DNA of 64,000 bases from Pectinatus cerevisiiphilus (GCF_004341685.1 NZ_SMAA01000002.1:124001-188000), one strand, 5' to 3'. Positions 1 through 9,559 are shown, counted from the first letter of the stretch. Program-made: numbers and translations. Notes: generated from the letters alone by a model not told the origin.

Positions 1-1
1 T

Positions 2-496
2 ATAAAAAAGGCATCTGCGGATATTCCTTTACAAGAGATTGTTGCGCGGAAACACCAGTTGTTTTTGCAATATGCGTCTGATAATGGGGCGGTAGAGCCT
101 ATCGATGGGGCATTAGACCTTATTAAAGAACTTCGTAGTAAAAATATACCTTTAGCTTTGGCTTCTTCATCTGTGCGTTATAATATAGAATGGTTTTTGA
201 AAAAATTTGGTGTTTTTGATTGCTTTGATGTTATCTTGAGTGGTGCAGAATTGACGGAGAGCAAGCCAAATCCTGAAATATATTTATTGGCAGCGCAAAA
301 ACTTGGCATAAAACCTCAAGAATGTGTAGTTATAGAGGATGCTGAGGCTGGTATAAAAGCGGCAAAAAGCGCGGCATGTTACTGTATTGCGTACTGCAAT
401 CCGGCATATAAAGACTGTGGACAGGATGCTTCTGCGGCTGATATGCGGGTAAATTCTTTGAAGGACATTTCCATAGAAAAAATAATGAATATATAA
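2..496 (+). CDS. HAD-superfamily hydrolase, 5'-truncated
   Basis: The reading frame is open from base 2, so the gene begins before the window and its N-terminus, with the nucleophile DxD motif, is missing. What is seen is the rest of a beta-phosphoglucomutase-like (subfamily IA) phosphatase: a cap-to-core segment, then LALASSS (motif II serine), the lysine of ESKPNPEIY (motif III) and VIEDAEAGIKAA (motif IV acidic pair). These hydrolases act on small cytosolic phosphate esters; the substrate cannot be read from sequence. A TTG near base 59 is an internal codon, not the start. The gene stops 18 bases before the alcohol dehydrogenase ATG, suggesting co-transcription. Confidence 0.85.
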   Translation: MKKASADIPLQEIVARKHQLFLQYASDNGAVEPIDGALDLIKELRSKNIPLALASSSVRYNIEWFLKKFGVFDCFDVILSGAELTESKPNPEIYLLAAQKLGIKPQECVVIEDAEAGIKAAKSAACYCIAYCNPAYKDCGQDASAADMRVNSLKDISIEKIMNI

Positions 497-514
497 ACTT
501 TGGAGGAGTATATT

Positions 515-1699
515 ATGAAAAGTTTTGAATATTGCTGTCCTACTGAGATTATTTTTGGTAAAGATGCAGAACTAAAGGCAGGAAAAAAGATAAAAGCATG
601 CGGAGCTAGTAAAGTGCTTGTGGTATATGGCGGCGGCAGTGTGAAAAGAAACGGTCTTTTAGATAGAATAGGTACAAATCTGACTACTGCTGGTTTGCAA
701 TATATAACCTTGGGCGGCGTGAAACCAAATCCTGTTGTGTCTTTTGTGCGTGATGGAATAAAGTTGGCTTTACGGGAAAAAGTGGATTTTATTTTGGCTG
801 TGGGTGGCGGCAGTGTCATTGATACTGCGAAGGCTTTAGCACATGGAGTGGCTAATAGTAAATATGATATATGGGACGATATATGGCAGAAAAAAGTAGA
901 AATTCATAAGACTACGCCATTGGCTTCTGTGCTGACTTTAGCTGCAGCGGGAAGTGAAACAAGTGATTCAGCTGTTTTAACCAATGAAGAAACAGGGCAG
1001 AAACGCGGTTTAAGTATGGTACTTAATAGACCTAGAATGGCTTTTATGAATCCGGAATTGACCTATAGCGCACCTAAATTTCAAGTGGCTTGTGGGATTG
1101 GCGATATCCTTATGCATACGCTGGAACGTTATTTCTCCAAGGATAAGGATAATTATATGACAGATTTCATAGCAGAAGGTTTGTTAAAAAATGTTATTGC
1201 TTTCAGCCATGATGCATTGGAAAAAGAAAATGATTATTTGTCCAGAAGTGAAATAATGTATTGCGGCAGCTTATCCCATTGTGATTTGACGGGCTTAGGC
1301 AGGCAAAAGGATTTTAGTGTCCATAAACTAGGACATGAATTGAGCGGTAAATTTGACGTAACACATGGTGCTTCACTCACAACTATGTGGGCATCGTGGG
1401 CACGTTATAGTTATAAAACAGACATTGCACGTTTTGCAAGACTGGCTAATGTCCTTTGGCAGATAGATGAAAAGGACGCGGAAACAGCTGCACTTAAAGG
1501 GATTGATAAAATGGAAGAATATTTTCATTCTATTGGTTTGCCGACATGCTTTAGTGAACTGGGAATTGGTGTCCAGGATGAAAAGAATATCAGCTATCTG
1601 GCTGATATGTGTACTGATGGTGGCAGTAAAACGGTGGGAAATTTTAAGCCGATTGCCAAACAAGATGCGATTAACATGTATAAAATGGCTAATCATTGA
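515..1699 (+). CDS. Iron-containing alcohol dehydrogenase (butanol dehydrogenase/YqhD-like)
   Basis: This is a 394-residue group III alcohol dehydrogenase that interconverts aldehydes and alcohols with NAD(P)H in the cytosol. The nucleotide-binding motif VGGGSVIDTAKA lies near residues 96-107. The four metal ligands are visible as D197, H201, H270 and H284, with spacing matching that known for E. coli YqhD. The start is ATG 515 behind GGAGG; the upstream TTG at 500 overlaps that ribosome-binding site and is not used. It follows the HAD gene by 18 bases and precedes a radical SAM gene by a similar gap. Substrate choice within the family cannot be decided; fermentative aldehyde reduction is the likely role. 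Confidence 0.93.
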   Translation: MKSFEYCCPTEIIFGKDAELKAGKKIKACGASKVLVVYGGGSVKRNGLLDRIGTNLTTAGLQYITLGGVKPNPVVSFVRDGIKLALREKVDFILAVGGGSVIDTAKALAHGVANSKYDIWDDIWQKKVEIHKTTPLASVLTLAAAGSETSDSAVLTNEETGQKRGLSMVLNRPRMAFMNPELTYSAPKFQVACGIGDILMHTLERYFSKDKDNYMTDFIAEGLLKNVIAFSHDALEKENDYLSRSEIMYCGSLSHCDLTGLGRQKDFSVHKLGHELSGKFDVTHGASLTTMWASWARYSYKTDIARFARLANVLWQIDEKDAETAALKGIDKMEEYFHSIGLPTCFSELGIGVQDEKNISYLADMCTDGGSKTVGNFKPIAKQDAINMYKMANH

Positions 1700-1717
1700 T
1701 ATTTAGGAGCGATTGCT

Positions 1718-2650
1718 ATAAAAGATAGTAAATGTTTATTATGTCCGCGTCACTGTGCCGTAAACCGCAGTCAAAATGAACGAGGTTTTTGCGGGGCAGG
1801 AGCACAAGCTAAGGTGGCGCTGGTCAGTGTCCACAAATGGGAGGAACCGTGTATATCAGGCAAAAATGGAGCCGGTACGGTGTTCTTTTCTAATTGTAAT
1901 CTAAAATGTGAGTTTTGCCAGAATTATACGATAAGTGCTCAGGGGTACGGTATTTCAGTAGATGTAGCACGGCTGGCAGAAATTTTTTTAGAACAGCAGC
2001 AGAAAAATGTGGAGTGTTTGGAACTTGTGACGCCGACACATTATGCACCAGTGGTAATAGAGGCCTTGAAGAGGGCACGTGCTGCTGGTTTAAAGCTGAC
2101 TGTGGTTTACAATACAAATGCTTACGAATCCATTGCAGTTATTGACCAACTTAGTACATATGTAGATGTGTTTTTACCGGATTTAAAATATTTTGATGAT
2201 GCTGCGGCGCAAAAATATTCTCATGCGCCAGATTATTTCCATTTCGCTGCGGCCTCTATAAAAAGGATGGTTGCGGCTGTCGGACCACTGGTGATGGAAA
2301 ATAATCTTATGAAAAAGGGCGTTTTAGTAAGACATTTAATCTTACCCTGGCTGTATAAGGACAGTATAAAAATAGTGGAATGGCTTTGGTCAACGTTTGG
2401 TGACAAGATTTATATAAGCCTGATGAGTCAATATACCCCAGCGTATAATGCAGCGGCCTTTCCTAAAATTAACAGGAAACTCACCACCTTTGAGTACCAA
2501 AAGGTAGTGGATACTGCTCTTGCGTTAGGCATTAAAAATTGTTTTGTTCAGGAAAAAAGTGCTTCTTCAGTGGATTTTATTCCTGTTTTTGATGGGAGTG
2601 GAGTCCTGCGGGGTAAGATGCAAAAACAAGGAAATACAAAGTCAGTGTAA
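1718..2650 (+). CDS. PflA-like radical SAM protein, probable ATA start
   Basis: The protein has the radical SAM cluster motif CNLKCEFC (C60, C64, C67 from the proposed start) and resembles the uncharacterised pyruvate-formate-lyase-activase-like family that binds a 4Fe-4S cluster and cleaves S-adenosylmethionine. The first canonical start in frame is GTG 1814, but the codons before it encode CLLCPRHC...ERGFCGAG, the conserved N-terminal segment of this family. The only codons between the in-frame TGA at 1697 and this segment that could initiate are ATT 1712 and ATA 1718. AGGAG at 1705-1709 is 8 bases before ATA. The true start is therefore probably ATA 1718. Its target protein is unknown. Confidence 0.85.
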   Translation: MKDSKCLLCPRHCAVNRSQNERGFCGAGAQAKVALVSVHKWEEPCISGKNGAGTVFFSNCNLKCEFCQNYTISAQGYGISVDVARLAEIFLEQQQKNVECLELVTPTHYAPVVIEALKRARAAGLKLTVVYNTNAYESIAVIDQLSTYVDVFLPDLKYFDDAAAQKYSHAPDYFHFAAASIKRMVAAVGPLVMENNLMKKGVLVRHLILPWLYKDSIKIVEWLWSTFGDKIYISLMSQYTPAYNAAAFPKINRKLTTFEYQKVVDTALALGIKNCFVQEKSASSVDFIPVFDGSGVLRGKMQKQGNTKSV

Positions 2651-2672
2651 TTTATCTTTAGGAAGTGAAGCT

Positions 2673-3632
2673 ATGCCAATAAAAATACCTAATAATTTAC
2701 CAGCCGCCCAGATCTTGGATAATGAAAATATATTCGTCATGGATGCTGAGCGTGCATATAAACAGGACATACGTCCTTTGCGGATTCTTATTTTAAATTT
2801 GATGCCGCTTAAGACAGTTACCGAAACACAGGTACTGCGACTTTTAAGTAACACACCACTGCAAGTCGAAGTGGATTTTATATATACACAGTCTTATACA
2901 CCAGCGCATACTTCAATGGAGTACTTGACAGAATTTTACGGAACGTTTGAAGATGTGAAGGATAAAATATACGATGGTTTTATTATGACAGGTGCTCCTG
3001 TAGAACAAATGGAATATGAAGACGTGGCCTACTGGCAGGAAGTCTGCCAGATAATGGAATGGACAAAAACACACGTGTTTTCTTCTTTTTATATTTGCTG
3101 GGGTGCACAGGCAGGACTTTATTATCATTATAAAATACCCAAATATCATGTGGAACCCAAAATTTTTGGCGTTTATAAACATCATTTGCTGGTTGAAAAT
3201 GAAAAACTTTTTAGGGGCTTTGATGATGAATTTTATGTGCCGCATTCACGCCATACAGAAGTTCGGCGCAGTGATATCGAAAAGGTACCAGAACTGACAC
3301 TTTTGGCAGAATCAGACAGCCGGTGCGGTGTATATGCAGTTGCCAATTTACAGAAACGGCAGTTCTTTATAACGGGACATGCTGAATATGATCCGCTTAC
3401 TTTAAAATGGGAATATGACCGTGACGTTAGCGCAGGGCTTGATATTCAAATTCCCTGCAATTATTATCCTAATGACGATCCATCGCAAAGGCCTGTGGTG
3501 AAATGGCGCAGTGTGGCAAATTTATTATTTGCCAATTGGCTCAATTATTATGTATATCAGGAAACGCCATACGATTTGTCTAAGTTGCAGAATGTTTCCG
3601 AGCACTGGAGTAATGGTATTCGTGAGATTTGA
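2673..3632 (+). CDS. metA: Homoserine O-acyltransferase, probably acetyl-CoA type
   Basis: This 319-residue MetA-family enzyme activates homoserine for methionine synthesis in the cytosol. The catalytic cysteine is C142 in YICWGAQAG and the His/Glu pair is H235/E237 in TGHAEYD. Residue 111 is glutamate (GAPVEQ). In the MetA family, Glu at 111 favours acetyl-CoA while Gly, as in E. coli, favours succinyl-CoA, so homoserine O-acetyltransferase activity is inferred. The start ATG 2673 follows AGGAAGTG, 22 bases after the radical SAM stop. A strong bidirectional terminator follows. No other methionine genes are adjacent. Confidence 0.95.
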   Translation: MPIKIPNNLPAAQILDNENIFVMDAERAYKQDIRPLRILILNLMPLKTVTETQVLRLLSNTPLQVEVDFIYTQSYTPAHTSMEYLTEFYGTFEDVKDKIYDGFIMTGAPVEQMEYEDVAYWQEVCQIMEWTKTHVFSSFYICWGAQAGLYYHYKIPKYHVEPKIFGVYKHHLLVENEKLFRGFDDEFYVPHSRHTEVRRSDIEKVPELTLLAESDSRCGVYAVANLQKRQFFITGHAEYDPLTLKWEYDRDVSAGLDIQIPCNYYPNDDPSQRPVVKWRSVANLLFANWLNYYVYQETPYDLSKLQNVSEHWSNGIREI

Positions 3633-3660
3633 TATATAACATATTTTATACGGCAAAGAA

Positions 3661-3696
3661 AAAGGCTTCCTATGTTCATTACATGGGAAGCCCTTT
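3661..3696. terminator. Bidirectional intrinsic terminator
   Basis: A near-perfect hairpin pairs AAAGGCTTCC..ATG with CAT.GGAAGCCcTTT around a short loop. It lies between the converging metA and D-2-hydroxyacid dehydrogenase genes, with A-rich and T-rich flanks, so it could serve both. Confidence 0.8.
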
Positions 3697-3728
3697 GTCA
3701 TGTTTTATTTATGTGGTTTTATAAGTCT

Positions 3729-4712
3729 TTATAAAATTTCTAATTGACTAGCTATACCCATTTCAAAATCATGGATACTTTTGTAGGTGCTTTCTATTTG
3801 GCTGCGAATGGCATTATCTGTATAAAAAGCAGTATGGGGTGTCAAAATTACGTTTGGAAAAGACCGTAAAATAGCTAAATCATGATTTTTTATAATGGCG
3901 CCGATTTTATTTGAAGAGTAAAAGTCTTGTTCGTTTTCTAATACATCAAGGGCGGCACCACCAATTTTTCCGCTTTCAATTCCTTGGATTAAGGCTTTGC
4001 TATCGATCAGAGCACCGCGCGCTGTATTTACAATGATTACCTTATCCTTCATTTTTTGGATGGTCACCGCGTTGATCAGGTGATAGGTGTCTTGGGTAAA
4101 TTGGGTATGGATAGAGATAATATCACATTCAGCTAAAAAAGTATCAAAGTCAACATATGTGGCATAGCGTTTTGCTTCTTCGTTTTGATGGACACTGTAA
4201 GCCAATAAACGAGAGCCAAAGCCATGTAAATGTTTCAATACTGTACAACCGATTCTCCCTGTGCCAAGTACACCAATTGTGCATTGGGACAGCTCCCGGC
4301 CTATTTTACCTCTTAGCGTATAATTTTGCAGTCTGGCCTGATCTATAATTTGGACAATATTTCTGCAGACCATGAGCATCATTAAGATGGCATAATTGGC
4401 AACGCTGTCTGGTGAATAGCGGGCGTTGCTGACTCTCATGCCAAGCTTGTGGGCGTAGGTTATATCGATATGCTCATAACCTATTGAGCGGGTAGAAATA
4501 TATTTGACACCCAATGCATGGAATTTATCTAATAAGGGCGCATCCATACGGCATGGAATAATGCTGATCGCGTCACAGCCTTTAGCCAAAGCTGTATTTT
4601 CCAGAGTAGGAAACGCTGCTGTAGAGGTGTATTCGTATCCATAGGATTGGCTAAAATGGTCAAAATATTGTCTTTCGTCAAATTCTCTTAAGTTGTAAAC
4701 AAATAATTTCAT
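3729..4712 (-). CDS. D-2-hydroxyacid dehydrogenase (D-lactate dehydrogenase/VanH-like)
   Basis: This is a 327-residue NAD-dependent D-isomer-specific 2-hydroxyacid dehydrogenase, likely reducing pyruvate or a related 2-oxo acid to the D-hydroxy acid. The Rossmann motif GVLGTGRIG, the catalytic Arg in NTARGALID, the Glu in DVLENE and the His in TPHTAFYT are all present. The closest recognisable pattern is the VanH/fermentative D-lactate dehydrogenase group (SIGYEHID, YSPDSVANY). No D-Ala-D-Lac ligase is nearby, so vancomycin resistance is not indicated. ATG 4712 has AGGGGA upstream. It lies 84 bases downstream of an AEC-family carrier on the same strand, suggesting a joint role in lactate or hydroxy-acid metabolism. 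Confidence 0.9.
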   Translation of the reverse strand: MKLFVYNLREFDERQYFDHFSQSYGYEYTSTAAFPTLENTALAKGCDAISIIPCRMDAPLLDKFHALGVKYISTRSIGYEHIDITYAHKLGMRVSNARYSPDSVANYAILMMLMVCRNIVQIIDQARLQNYTLRGKIGRELSQCTIGVLGTGRIGCTVLKHLHGFGSRLLAYSVHQNEEAKRYATYVDFDTFLAECDIISIHTQFTQDTYHLINAVTIQKMKDKVIIVNTARGALIDSKALIQGIESGKIGGAALDVLENEQDFYSSNKIGAIIKNHDLAILRSFPNVILTPHTAFYTDNAIRSQIESTYKSIHDFEMGIASQLEIL

Positions 4713-4796
4713 GCTTTTCCCCTAAAAAATTAAAATTTGCTAAAAGTAGTTTCCTAATTGAAAGGCAAAATATAATCTAATTTGAATTATGAATGC

Positions 4797-5726
4797 TTAT
4801 GAGAGCATACCGACTACGCTGAGGATAACGGGCATTGTGACCAAGCTGGAAACAGTCGATAGGGACATAACTTCGCACGGAAAGCCAACGTCTTTATGTG
4901 CCATTTTTGAAAATAATACGGAAAAACCTGCAATCGGGCAGGCTGCCGGAATTATGCTGCAAAGGAGAAGTTCACCGCGTATGCCTATTGCATAGAGGAA
5001 AAAGAGCAAAGCAAAAGGCAGTATCACATTACGCATTATGACACCTAACCATGAATGTACGTTGGTAAATAATCTATTGAAGGATATCTGTGTCATGGTA
5101 GTGCCAATTATAATCATTGAAAGTGCTGTATTTAATTGCGCAAGATATTTAACGAATAAATAAATTGGACCGGGAAGTGTGATAGAAGAACAATAAAGAA
5201 TCAAACCAACAATTGACACAATGATATTTGGATTTAAAAATGCTTTTAAGATAGATCTTTTGCTGATTTTTCCAGAAAAAAGCATGGCACCATGTGTCCA
5301 GATAAAAAAGCCATAAACGGTATTATAAGCTGAGCCGTAGAATAAGCCAGTCGTTCCAGCTAGGGCGTCTAACAAAGGGAAACCCATAAAACCGGTGTTG
5401 GAATAAGTACCGGAAAAACGCAAAACATTTCTTTGGTGCTCATCGGGGAACATTTTTTTGTTGAAGACGAGTGTTGAAACGAGAATATTAAAAATGTGGA
5501 CACCAAAAGTTATAGCACACATGATGATAAAATTAATCATCATACTGCTTGTAAATTTCATCTGGAATGAGTAAAGAATGGCACAAGGTAGAATAATGTA
5601 ACATAACAGCGATGTCATCTGGTAAGAAGTCTTTTGGTCAATCTTACCAGTCTTTGAGAGAATAAAACCAAGCCCCATAAGTAAAAATAATACAAAAACC
5701 TGAGTTATCATCGTTAAAATAGCCAT
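4797..5726 (-). CDS. AEC-family organic acid permease
   Basis: The 309-residue protein is almost wholly hydrophobic, with about ten membrane segments and the pattern of auxin-efflux-carrier (AEC) permeases, whose bacterial members include malate and lactate carriers. Recognisable parts are the N-terminal MGLGFILSKTGKI, the FSGTYSNTGFMGFPLL loop and the C-terminal PAACPIAGFSVLFS re-entrant segment. It is first in a two-gene minus-strand unit with the downstream 2-hydroxyacid dehydrogenase, so a hydroxy- or dicarboxylic acid substrate is inferred. The divergent TrmB regulator and an inverted repeat in the shared promoter region suggest local control. Confidence 0.88.
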   Translation of the reverse strand: MAILTMITQVFVLFLLMGLGFILSKTGKIDQKTSYQMTSLLCYIILPCAILYSFQMKFTSSMMINFIIMCAITFGVHIFNILVSTLVFNKKMFPDEHQRNVLRFSGTYSNTGFMGFPLLDALAGTTGLFYGSAYNTVYGFFIWTHGAMLFSGKISKRSILKAFLNPNIIVSIVGLILYCSSITLPGPIYLFVKYLAQLNTALSMIIIGTTMTQISFNRLFTNVHSWLGVIMRNVILPFALLFFLYAIGIRGELLLCSIIPAACPIAGFSVLFSKMAHKDVGFPCEVMSLSTVSSLVTMPVILSVVGMLS

Positions 5727-5832
5727 TCATTTTCCCTGAATGCAAAAACATAAAAATAATATGTATTGTGTAGCGCAGGATGTCCCTCCTTAAAAATAGA
5801 TTATGTATAGATAAATAAATAGAATAAAATAC

Positions 5833-5884
5833 GATTATCATTATCATAGTAGCTACTTGTTTAGTCACTAGAATTATGATAATC
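5833..5884. promoter_or_regulatory. Candidate operator between AEC carrier and TrmB regulator
   Basis: Nine-base arms GATTATCAT (5833-5841) and ATGATAATC (5876-5884) form a perfect inverted repeat. A perfect 10-base palindrome AGTAGCTACT (5848-5857) sits between the arms. The site is in the AT-rich divergent promoter region, where a TrmB-type regulator could bind. No footprint is known; the assignment is inference. Confidence 0.4.
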
Positions 5885-5957
5885 TTTTTGTATACCTATG
5901 TCAAGTATTTGGTGTTATACTGTCTACTATATTAGAGATAGAAAAGGATTGGAAATT

Positions 5958-6791
5958 ATGGATACTGATATTTTAGCTGTACTACAAAGACTGGATTTTA
6001 CAGAGTACGAGGCGAAAGCATATTTGGCATTGCTTGAAAAAGCACCTCTTTCTGGATATGCAGTTGCATTAAATTCCGGTGTACCGCGGTCAAAAGTATA
6101 TGAAGTTTTGGGTGGATTGGAAAAACGGGGAGTGGTATTGGTAAACCATGAAAATACAGCATTATATTCTCCACTGCCACCGCAGCAATTGCTTGCCAAG
6201 AAAAAACGCTATGCTGAAAAGTGCTTTAGCATAGCGGAAAAGACTTTGAAAAATTATCCTGTAGTGTTGCGGCATAGAGAAAACATATGGGACATTAAAG
6301 GATCTGGAGCGATTATAAATAAGGCTGAAGAAATTATTGATAGAGCCAGACATCGAATACTGTTGGAGATATGTCCGGAAGAGGCTGAGATTGTCAAGAA
6401 AAAGCTTAAAATGGCTGCCAATAGAGGTGTAGAAGTTACCATCGTTGCGCTTGGGGAAGTATCGTTAAATTTTGCACATGTATATTCACATGATTCCATA
6501 GATAAAATATATGCAGAATATGGCGGACGATGGCTTATACTTAGCGTTGATGATAAAGAAATATTGGCAGGTATTGTTTCCTTAGGGGCAGAAAGCCGGG
6601 CGGCTACTACCACACATCCGGGGTTAGTAATGCCAATCACGGAGGAAATTATTCACGATCTTTATATTGGTGAGATATTAAAAAAGCATCGTGATATTCT
6701 TGAAGAAAGTTTTGGCCCGGATTTGGTGAACCTGCGCAAGAAATATAATATGGGACCGGAAGCTGTAAAGCAATGGCTTTCAATTCTTTAA
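5958..6791 (+). CDS. TrmB-family transcriptional regulator
   Basis: This 277-residue protein has an N-terminal winged helix (LDFTEYEAKAYLALLE, SGVPRSKVYEVLGGLEKRG) typical of TrmB, and a C-terminal domain of about 170 residues of the ligand-sensing, PLD-like type found in that family. TrmB regulators sense sugars or other metabolites and control transport genes. An upstream GTG at 5898 is in frame, but the ATG at 5958 starts exactly at the usual N-terminus (MDTDILAVLQRLDF), so it is preferred. The gene is divergent from the AEC carrier and 2-hydroxyacid dehydrogenase unit, its most likely target. Confidence 0.88.
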   Translation: MDTDILAVLQRLDFTEYEAKAYLALLEKAPLSGYAVALNSGVPRSKVYEVLGGLEKRGVVLVNHENTALYSPLPPQQLLAKKKRYAEKCFSIAEKTLKNYPVVLRHRENIWDIKGSGAIINKAEEIIDRARHRILLEICPEEAEIVKKKLKMAANRGVEVTIVALGEVSLNFAHVYSHDSIDKIYAEYGGRWLILSVDDKEILAGIVSLGAESRAATTTHPGLVMPITEEIIHDLYIGEILKKHRDILEESFGPDLVNLRKKYNMGPEAVKQWLSIL

Positions 6792-6919
6792 ATTTATTGC
6801 TTACAGCTGAAGTTTAAAAGGTATAGTTTTTATGGTTGTAGCAAAGATTTGTGCTGGCAATATTATGAGAAAGCCTTTGGGTAGGGGATTAATTATAGTT
6901 TGCAGCCAACTAGGCAAGA

Positions 6920-9559
6920 CTATTTAGTTTGTGCCCAATCTGCACCAGTATTTATATCTATGGTCAGGGGGACTTTCAAGCTAACGATATTTTGCATGGT
7001 TGCAAATAAGATTTTTTTCAATATTGGAATCTCATCTGTAGTAGCTTCAATTACCAGTTCATCGTGTACTTGCAGTAGTATGCGGCTTTTTAATTTTTGT
7101 TCACGGATTTTTCGCCATGTTGCAATCATAGCCATTTTGATAATATCGGCAGCAGTACCTTGGATTGGCGTATTCATGGCCATGCGTTCGTTTTGCATAC
7201 GGATGTTGTGGTTTTTGCTTTTTATTCCGGGCAGATAGCGGCGCCGTCCAAACAATGTTGTGGTGTAGCCGTTTTGGTGTGCTTCTTCGACTATGGTATC
7301 CAGACATTTTTTTACACCGGCATATTTGGTAAAATAGTTGCTGATATAATCAGCTGCATCTTGGCGGGAAATATGCAGCTCTTGGGCAAGTCCGTAGTCA
7401 CTTTTACCATAGACAAGGCCGAAATTTATAGCCTTGGCGCGGCGACGAAGCTCAGGTGTCACTTCATCAAGTGGTACACCGAATACTTCCGAGGCTGTTC
7501 TGGCATGTATATCCTGTTCAAGATTAAAAGCTTCAATAAAGTTTTTATCACCAGACATATGCGCTAAAATACGCAGTTCTATTTGGGAATAATCCGCGGA
7601 CAGAAAAAGTGAGTAGTCTTCTGCTGGTTCAAATAGACTGCGAATTTTTTTCCCTGCGTCGGTTCTGACCGGAATATTTTGCAGGTTAGGATCGGAGCTG
7701 CTCAGGCGGCCGGTCGCGGTTACAGTTTGATTGAATGTAGTATGGATGCGGTGTGTATCTTTATCAATGAGTTCATACATAGCATCTAAATAAGTGCTTT
7801 TTAATTTACTCCACATGCGGTAGTCGAGAATTTTATCAATTATAGGATGGAAAGGACGTAGTATTTCTAATACTTCAGCATTTGTCGAGTAACCTGTCTT
7901 GGTCTTTTTTTGGACGGGCAGTTGCAGATGGTCAAAGAGCACTTCGCCAAGTTGTTTCGGCGAGTTGACATTAAACTCAGTTTCTGCAAGAAGATAGATG
8001 TCACTGAGTAGATCGGTAATGGTGTTGCCAATATCTGCAGACATGTTTTTTAACTTTTTGCTATTGATATAGACACCGTAATTTTCCATTGAGACAAGTA
8101 CTTCTTCCAGTGGGAGCTCTGTGTCTTCATAGAGCGGATAAAGCTCTTTGTCGTGTAGTGCAGGGATGAGGATATCAGTGATTTTTGTCAAAGAAAGCAT
8201 GTTAAGATAATAGGCAGCCTCTTTGGGCAGTGAAGCCGTTTCCTGTTTTGAATCATATGGTGGCAGGTCTTTATCCAGATATTTTGCCGATAGACTGCTC
8301 AGTGTGTAATTATTGGCGGCAGGGTCAAGCATATACGCGGCTAAGAGGATATCTATTGTTTTTCCGGTAGGAGAATAGCCACAATGCAGTGTGTTTTTCA
8401 GATCATATGTTATTTTGGTAATAGCAGTATCATTGAAAAGTTCTTTAATATAACTGGAATATTCGGGCAAGCAAGGAATATAGACAGCAGTCGAAGTATT
8501 TTCCGGGTGCTCAATCATTAGCCCCTGGCAGTTTATATGCGGTACTTTACCCGAAAAAACAGGCAGGTAAGCAAAGCTGCCCGTTGTTTTTATTTGTTTT
8601 ATTAGAGCGGCAATTGAGGTTTGGTCGACTGTGGTATAAGCACAATTATTTTCTTGTGTACCGCTTTCATCAGTAGAGGTTTCGTTGTAAAGTTTGTTTA
8701 TAAAACGCCAGATACTTTTTAACTCATATTCATCACAAAAAGATTTTAACTGCGTCATATCAGGTTTTATCATATATTTTTCTGTAGTGAAGGATAAATC
8801 CATATCACAATTGATTGTAGCTAATTTGTACGAAAGAAAGGCCATCTCTTTGTCGGTGGTGAGTTTTTCTTTTAATTTTTTAGCGGAGATTTTATCAATG
8901 TTTTTGTAGATTCCGTCTAGTGTTTTATATTCTACGAGTAGTTTTAAGGCAGTCTTTTCACCTACACCAAAAACCCCAGGAATATTATCGGATTTATCGC
9001 CCATAAGTGCCTTTAGGTCGATTAATCGTTTAGGTTCGATACCATACTTTGCTTCAAAGGCAGCATCATCAAAAATTTCTGTTTCACTGATTCCTTTTTT
9101 GGTCATAACTATTTTTAAATTCGGCCGAATGAGCTGTAAGGCATCGTGGTCTCCTGTTATTACCAATGTTTCCAATCCGTCAGAGGCAGCCTTGGTAGCA
9201 AGCGTACCAATTATATCATCGGCTTCATAGTTGTCCACTTCAATGAAATTTATGCCTAAAGCATCGGTAAAATCATGGAGTAAAGGAATTTGGCTGATAA
9301 GTTCATCAGGTGTTTTATTCCTCGTACCTTTATATTCCTTGAAAATTTCGGTACGGAATGTGTGGCGGCTTTTATCGAAAGCAACAGCTGCGTATTGCGG
9401 CTGTAATTCGTCGAGTAATTTTAACGTCATTTTACTAAATCCTAAAATGGCGTTAGTGTATTTACCAGATTCTGTTGTTAAAAGCGGCAAGGCGAAAAAT
9501 GCTCTATACATCAGGCTGCTTCCGTCGATGATGACAAATCGGTTGTTTTTGTATTTCAT
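6920..9559 (-). CDS. polA: DNA polymerase I
   Basis: This 879-residue protein has an N-terminal 5'-3' nuclease domain (FVIIDGSSLMYRAFFALP, YEADDIIGTLA, GDKSDNIPGVFGVGEKTA) and a C-terminal family A polymerase domain with motif A (SADYSQIELRI), motif B (RRAKAINFGLVYG) and motif C (LLQVHDELVIEA). The middle exonuclease-fold region lacks the DxE acidic pair that E. coli uses for proofreading (the matching stretch reads FAYLPVFSGKV), so 3'-5' editing is probably absent, as in many Bacillota. It fills gaps and removes RNA primers. The ATG at 9559 follows GGAG. It is monocistronic and convergent with the TrmB gene. Confidence 0.97.
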   Translation of the reverse strand: MKYKNNRFVIIDGSSLMYRAFFALPLLTTESGKYTNAILGFSKMTLKLLDELQPQYAAVAFDKSRHTFRTEIFKEYKGTRNKTPDELISQIPLLHDFTDALGINFIEVDNYEADDIIGTLATKAASDGLETLVITGDHDALQLIRPNLKIVMTKKGISETEIFDDAAFEAKYGIEPKRLIDLKALMGDKSDNIPGVFGVGEKTALKLLVEYKTLDGIYKNIDKISAKKLKEKLTTDKEMAFLSYKLATINCDMDLSFTTEKYMIKPDMTQLKSFCDEYELKSIWRFINKLYNETSTDESGTQENNCAYTTVDQTSIAALIKQIKTTGSFAYLPVFSGKVPHINCQGLMIEHPENTSTAVYIPCLPEYSSYIKELFNDTAITKITYDLKNTLHCGYSPTGKTIDILLAAYMLDPAANNYTLSSLSAKYLDKDLPPYDSKQETASLPKEAAYYLNMLSLTKITDILIPALHDKELYPLYEDTELPLEEVLVSMENYGVYINSKKLKNMSADIGNTITDLLSDIYLLAETEFNVNSPKQLGEVLFDHLQLPVQKKTKTGYSTNAEVLEILRPFHPIIDKILDYRMWSKLKSTYLDAMYELIDKDTHRIHTTFNQTVTATGRLSSSDPNLQNIPVRTDAGKKIRSLFEPAEDYSLFLSADYSQIELRILAHMSGDKNFIEAFNLEQDIHARTASEVFGVPLDEVTPELRRRAKAINFGLVYGKSDYGLAQELHISRQDAADYISNYFTKYAGVKKCLDTIVEEAHQNGYTTTLFGRRRYLPGIKSKNHNIRMQNERMAMNTPIQGTAADIIKMAMIATWRKIREQKLKSRILLQVHDELVIEATTDEIPILKKILFATMQNIVSLKVPLTIDINTGADWAQTK

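Noticed and set aside
1690-1820. Selenocysteine or read-through of the TGA joining the alcohol dehydrogenase and the radical SAM gene
   Set aside because: The two are in the same frame, but each matches a full-length separate family and a ribosome-binding site lies between them.
3729-4712. Vancomycin-resistance vanH (and VanW at 30813) as a resistance cluster
   Set aside because: No ligase, dipeptidase or two-component genes nearby, and the two genes are 26 kb apart.
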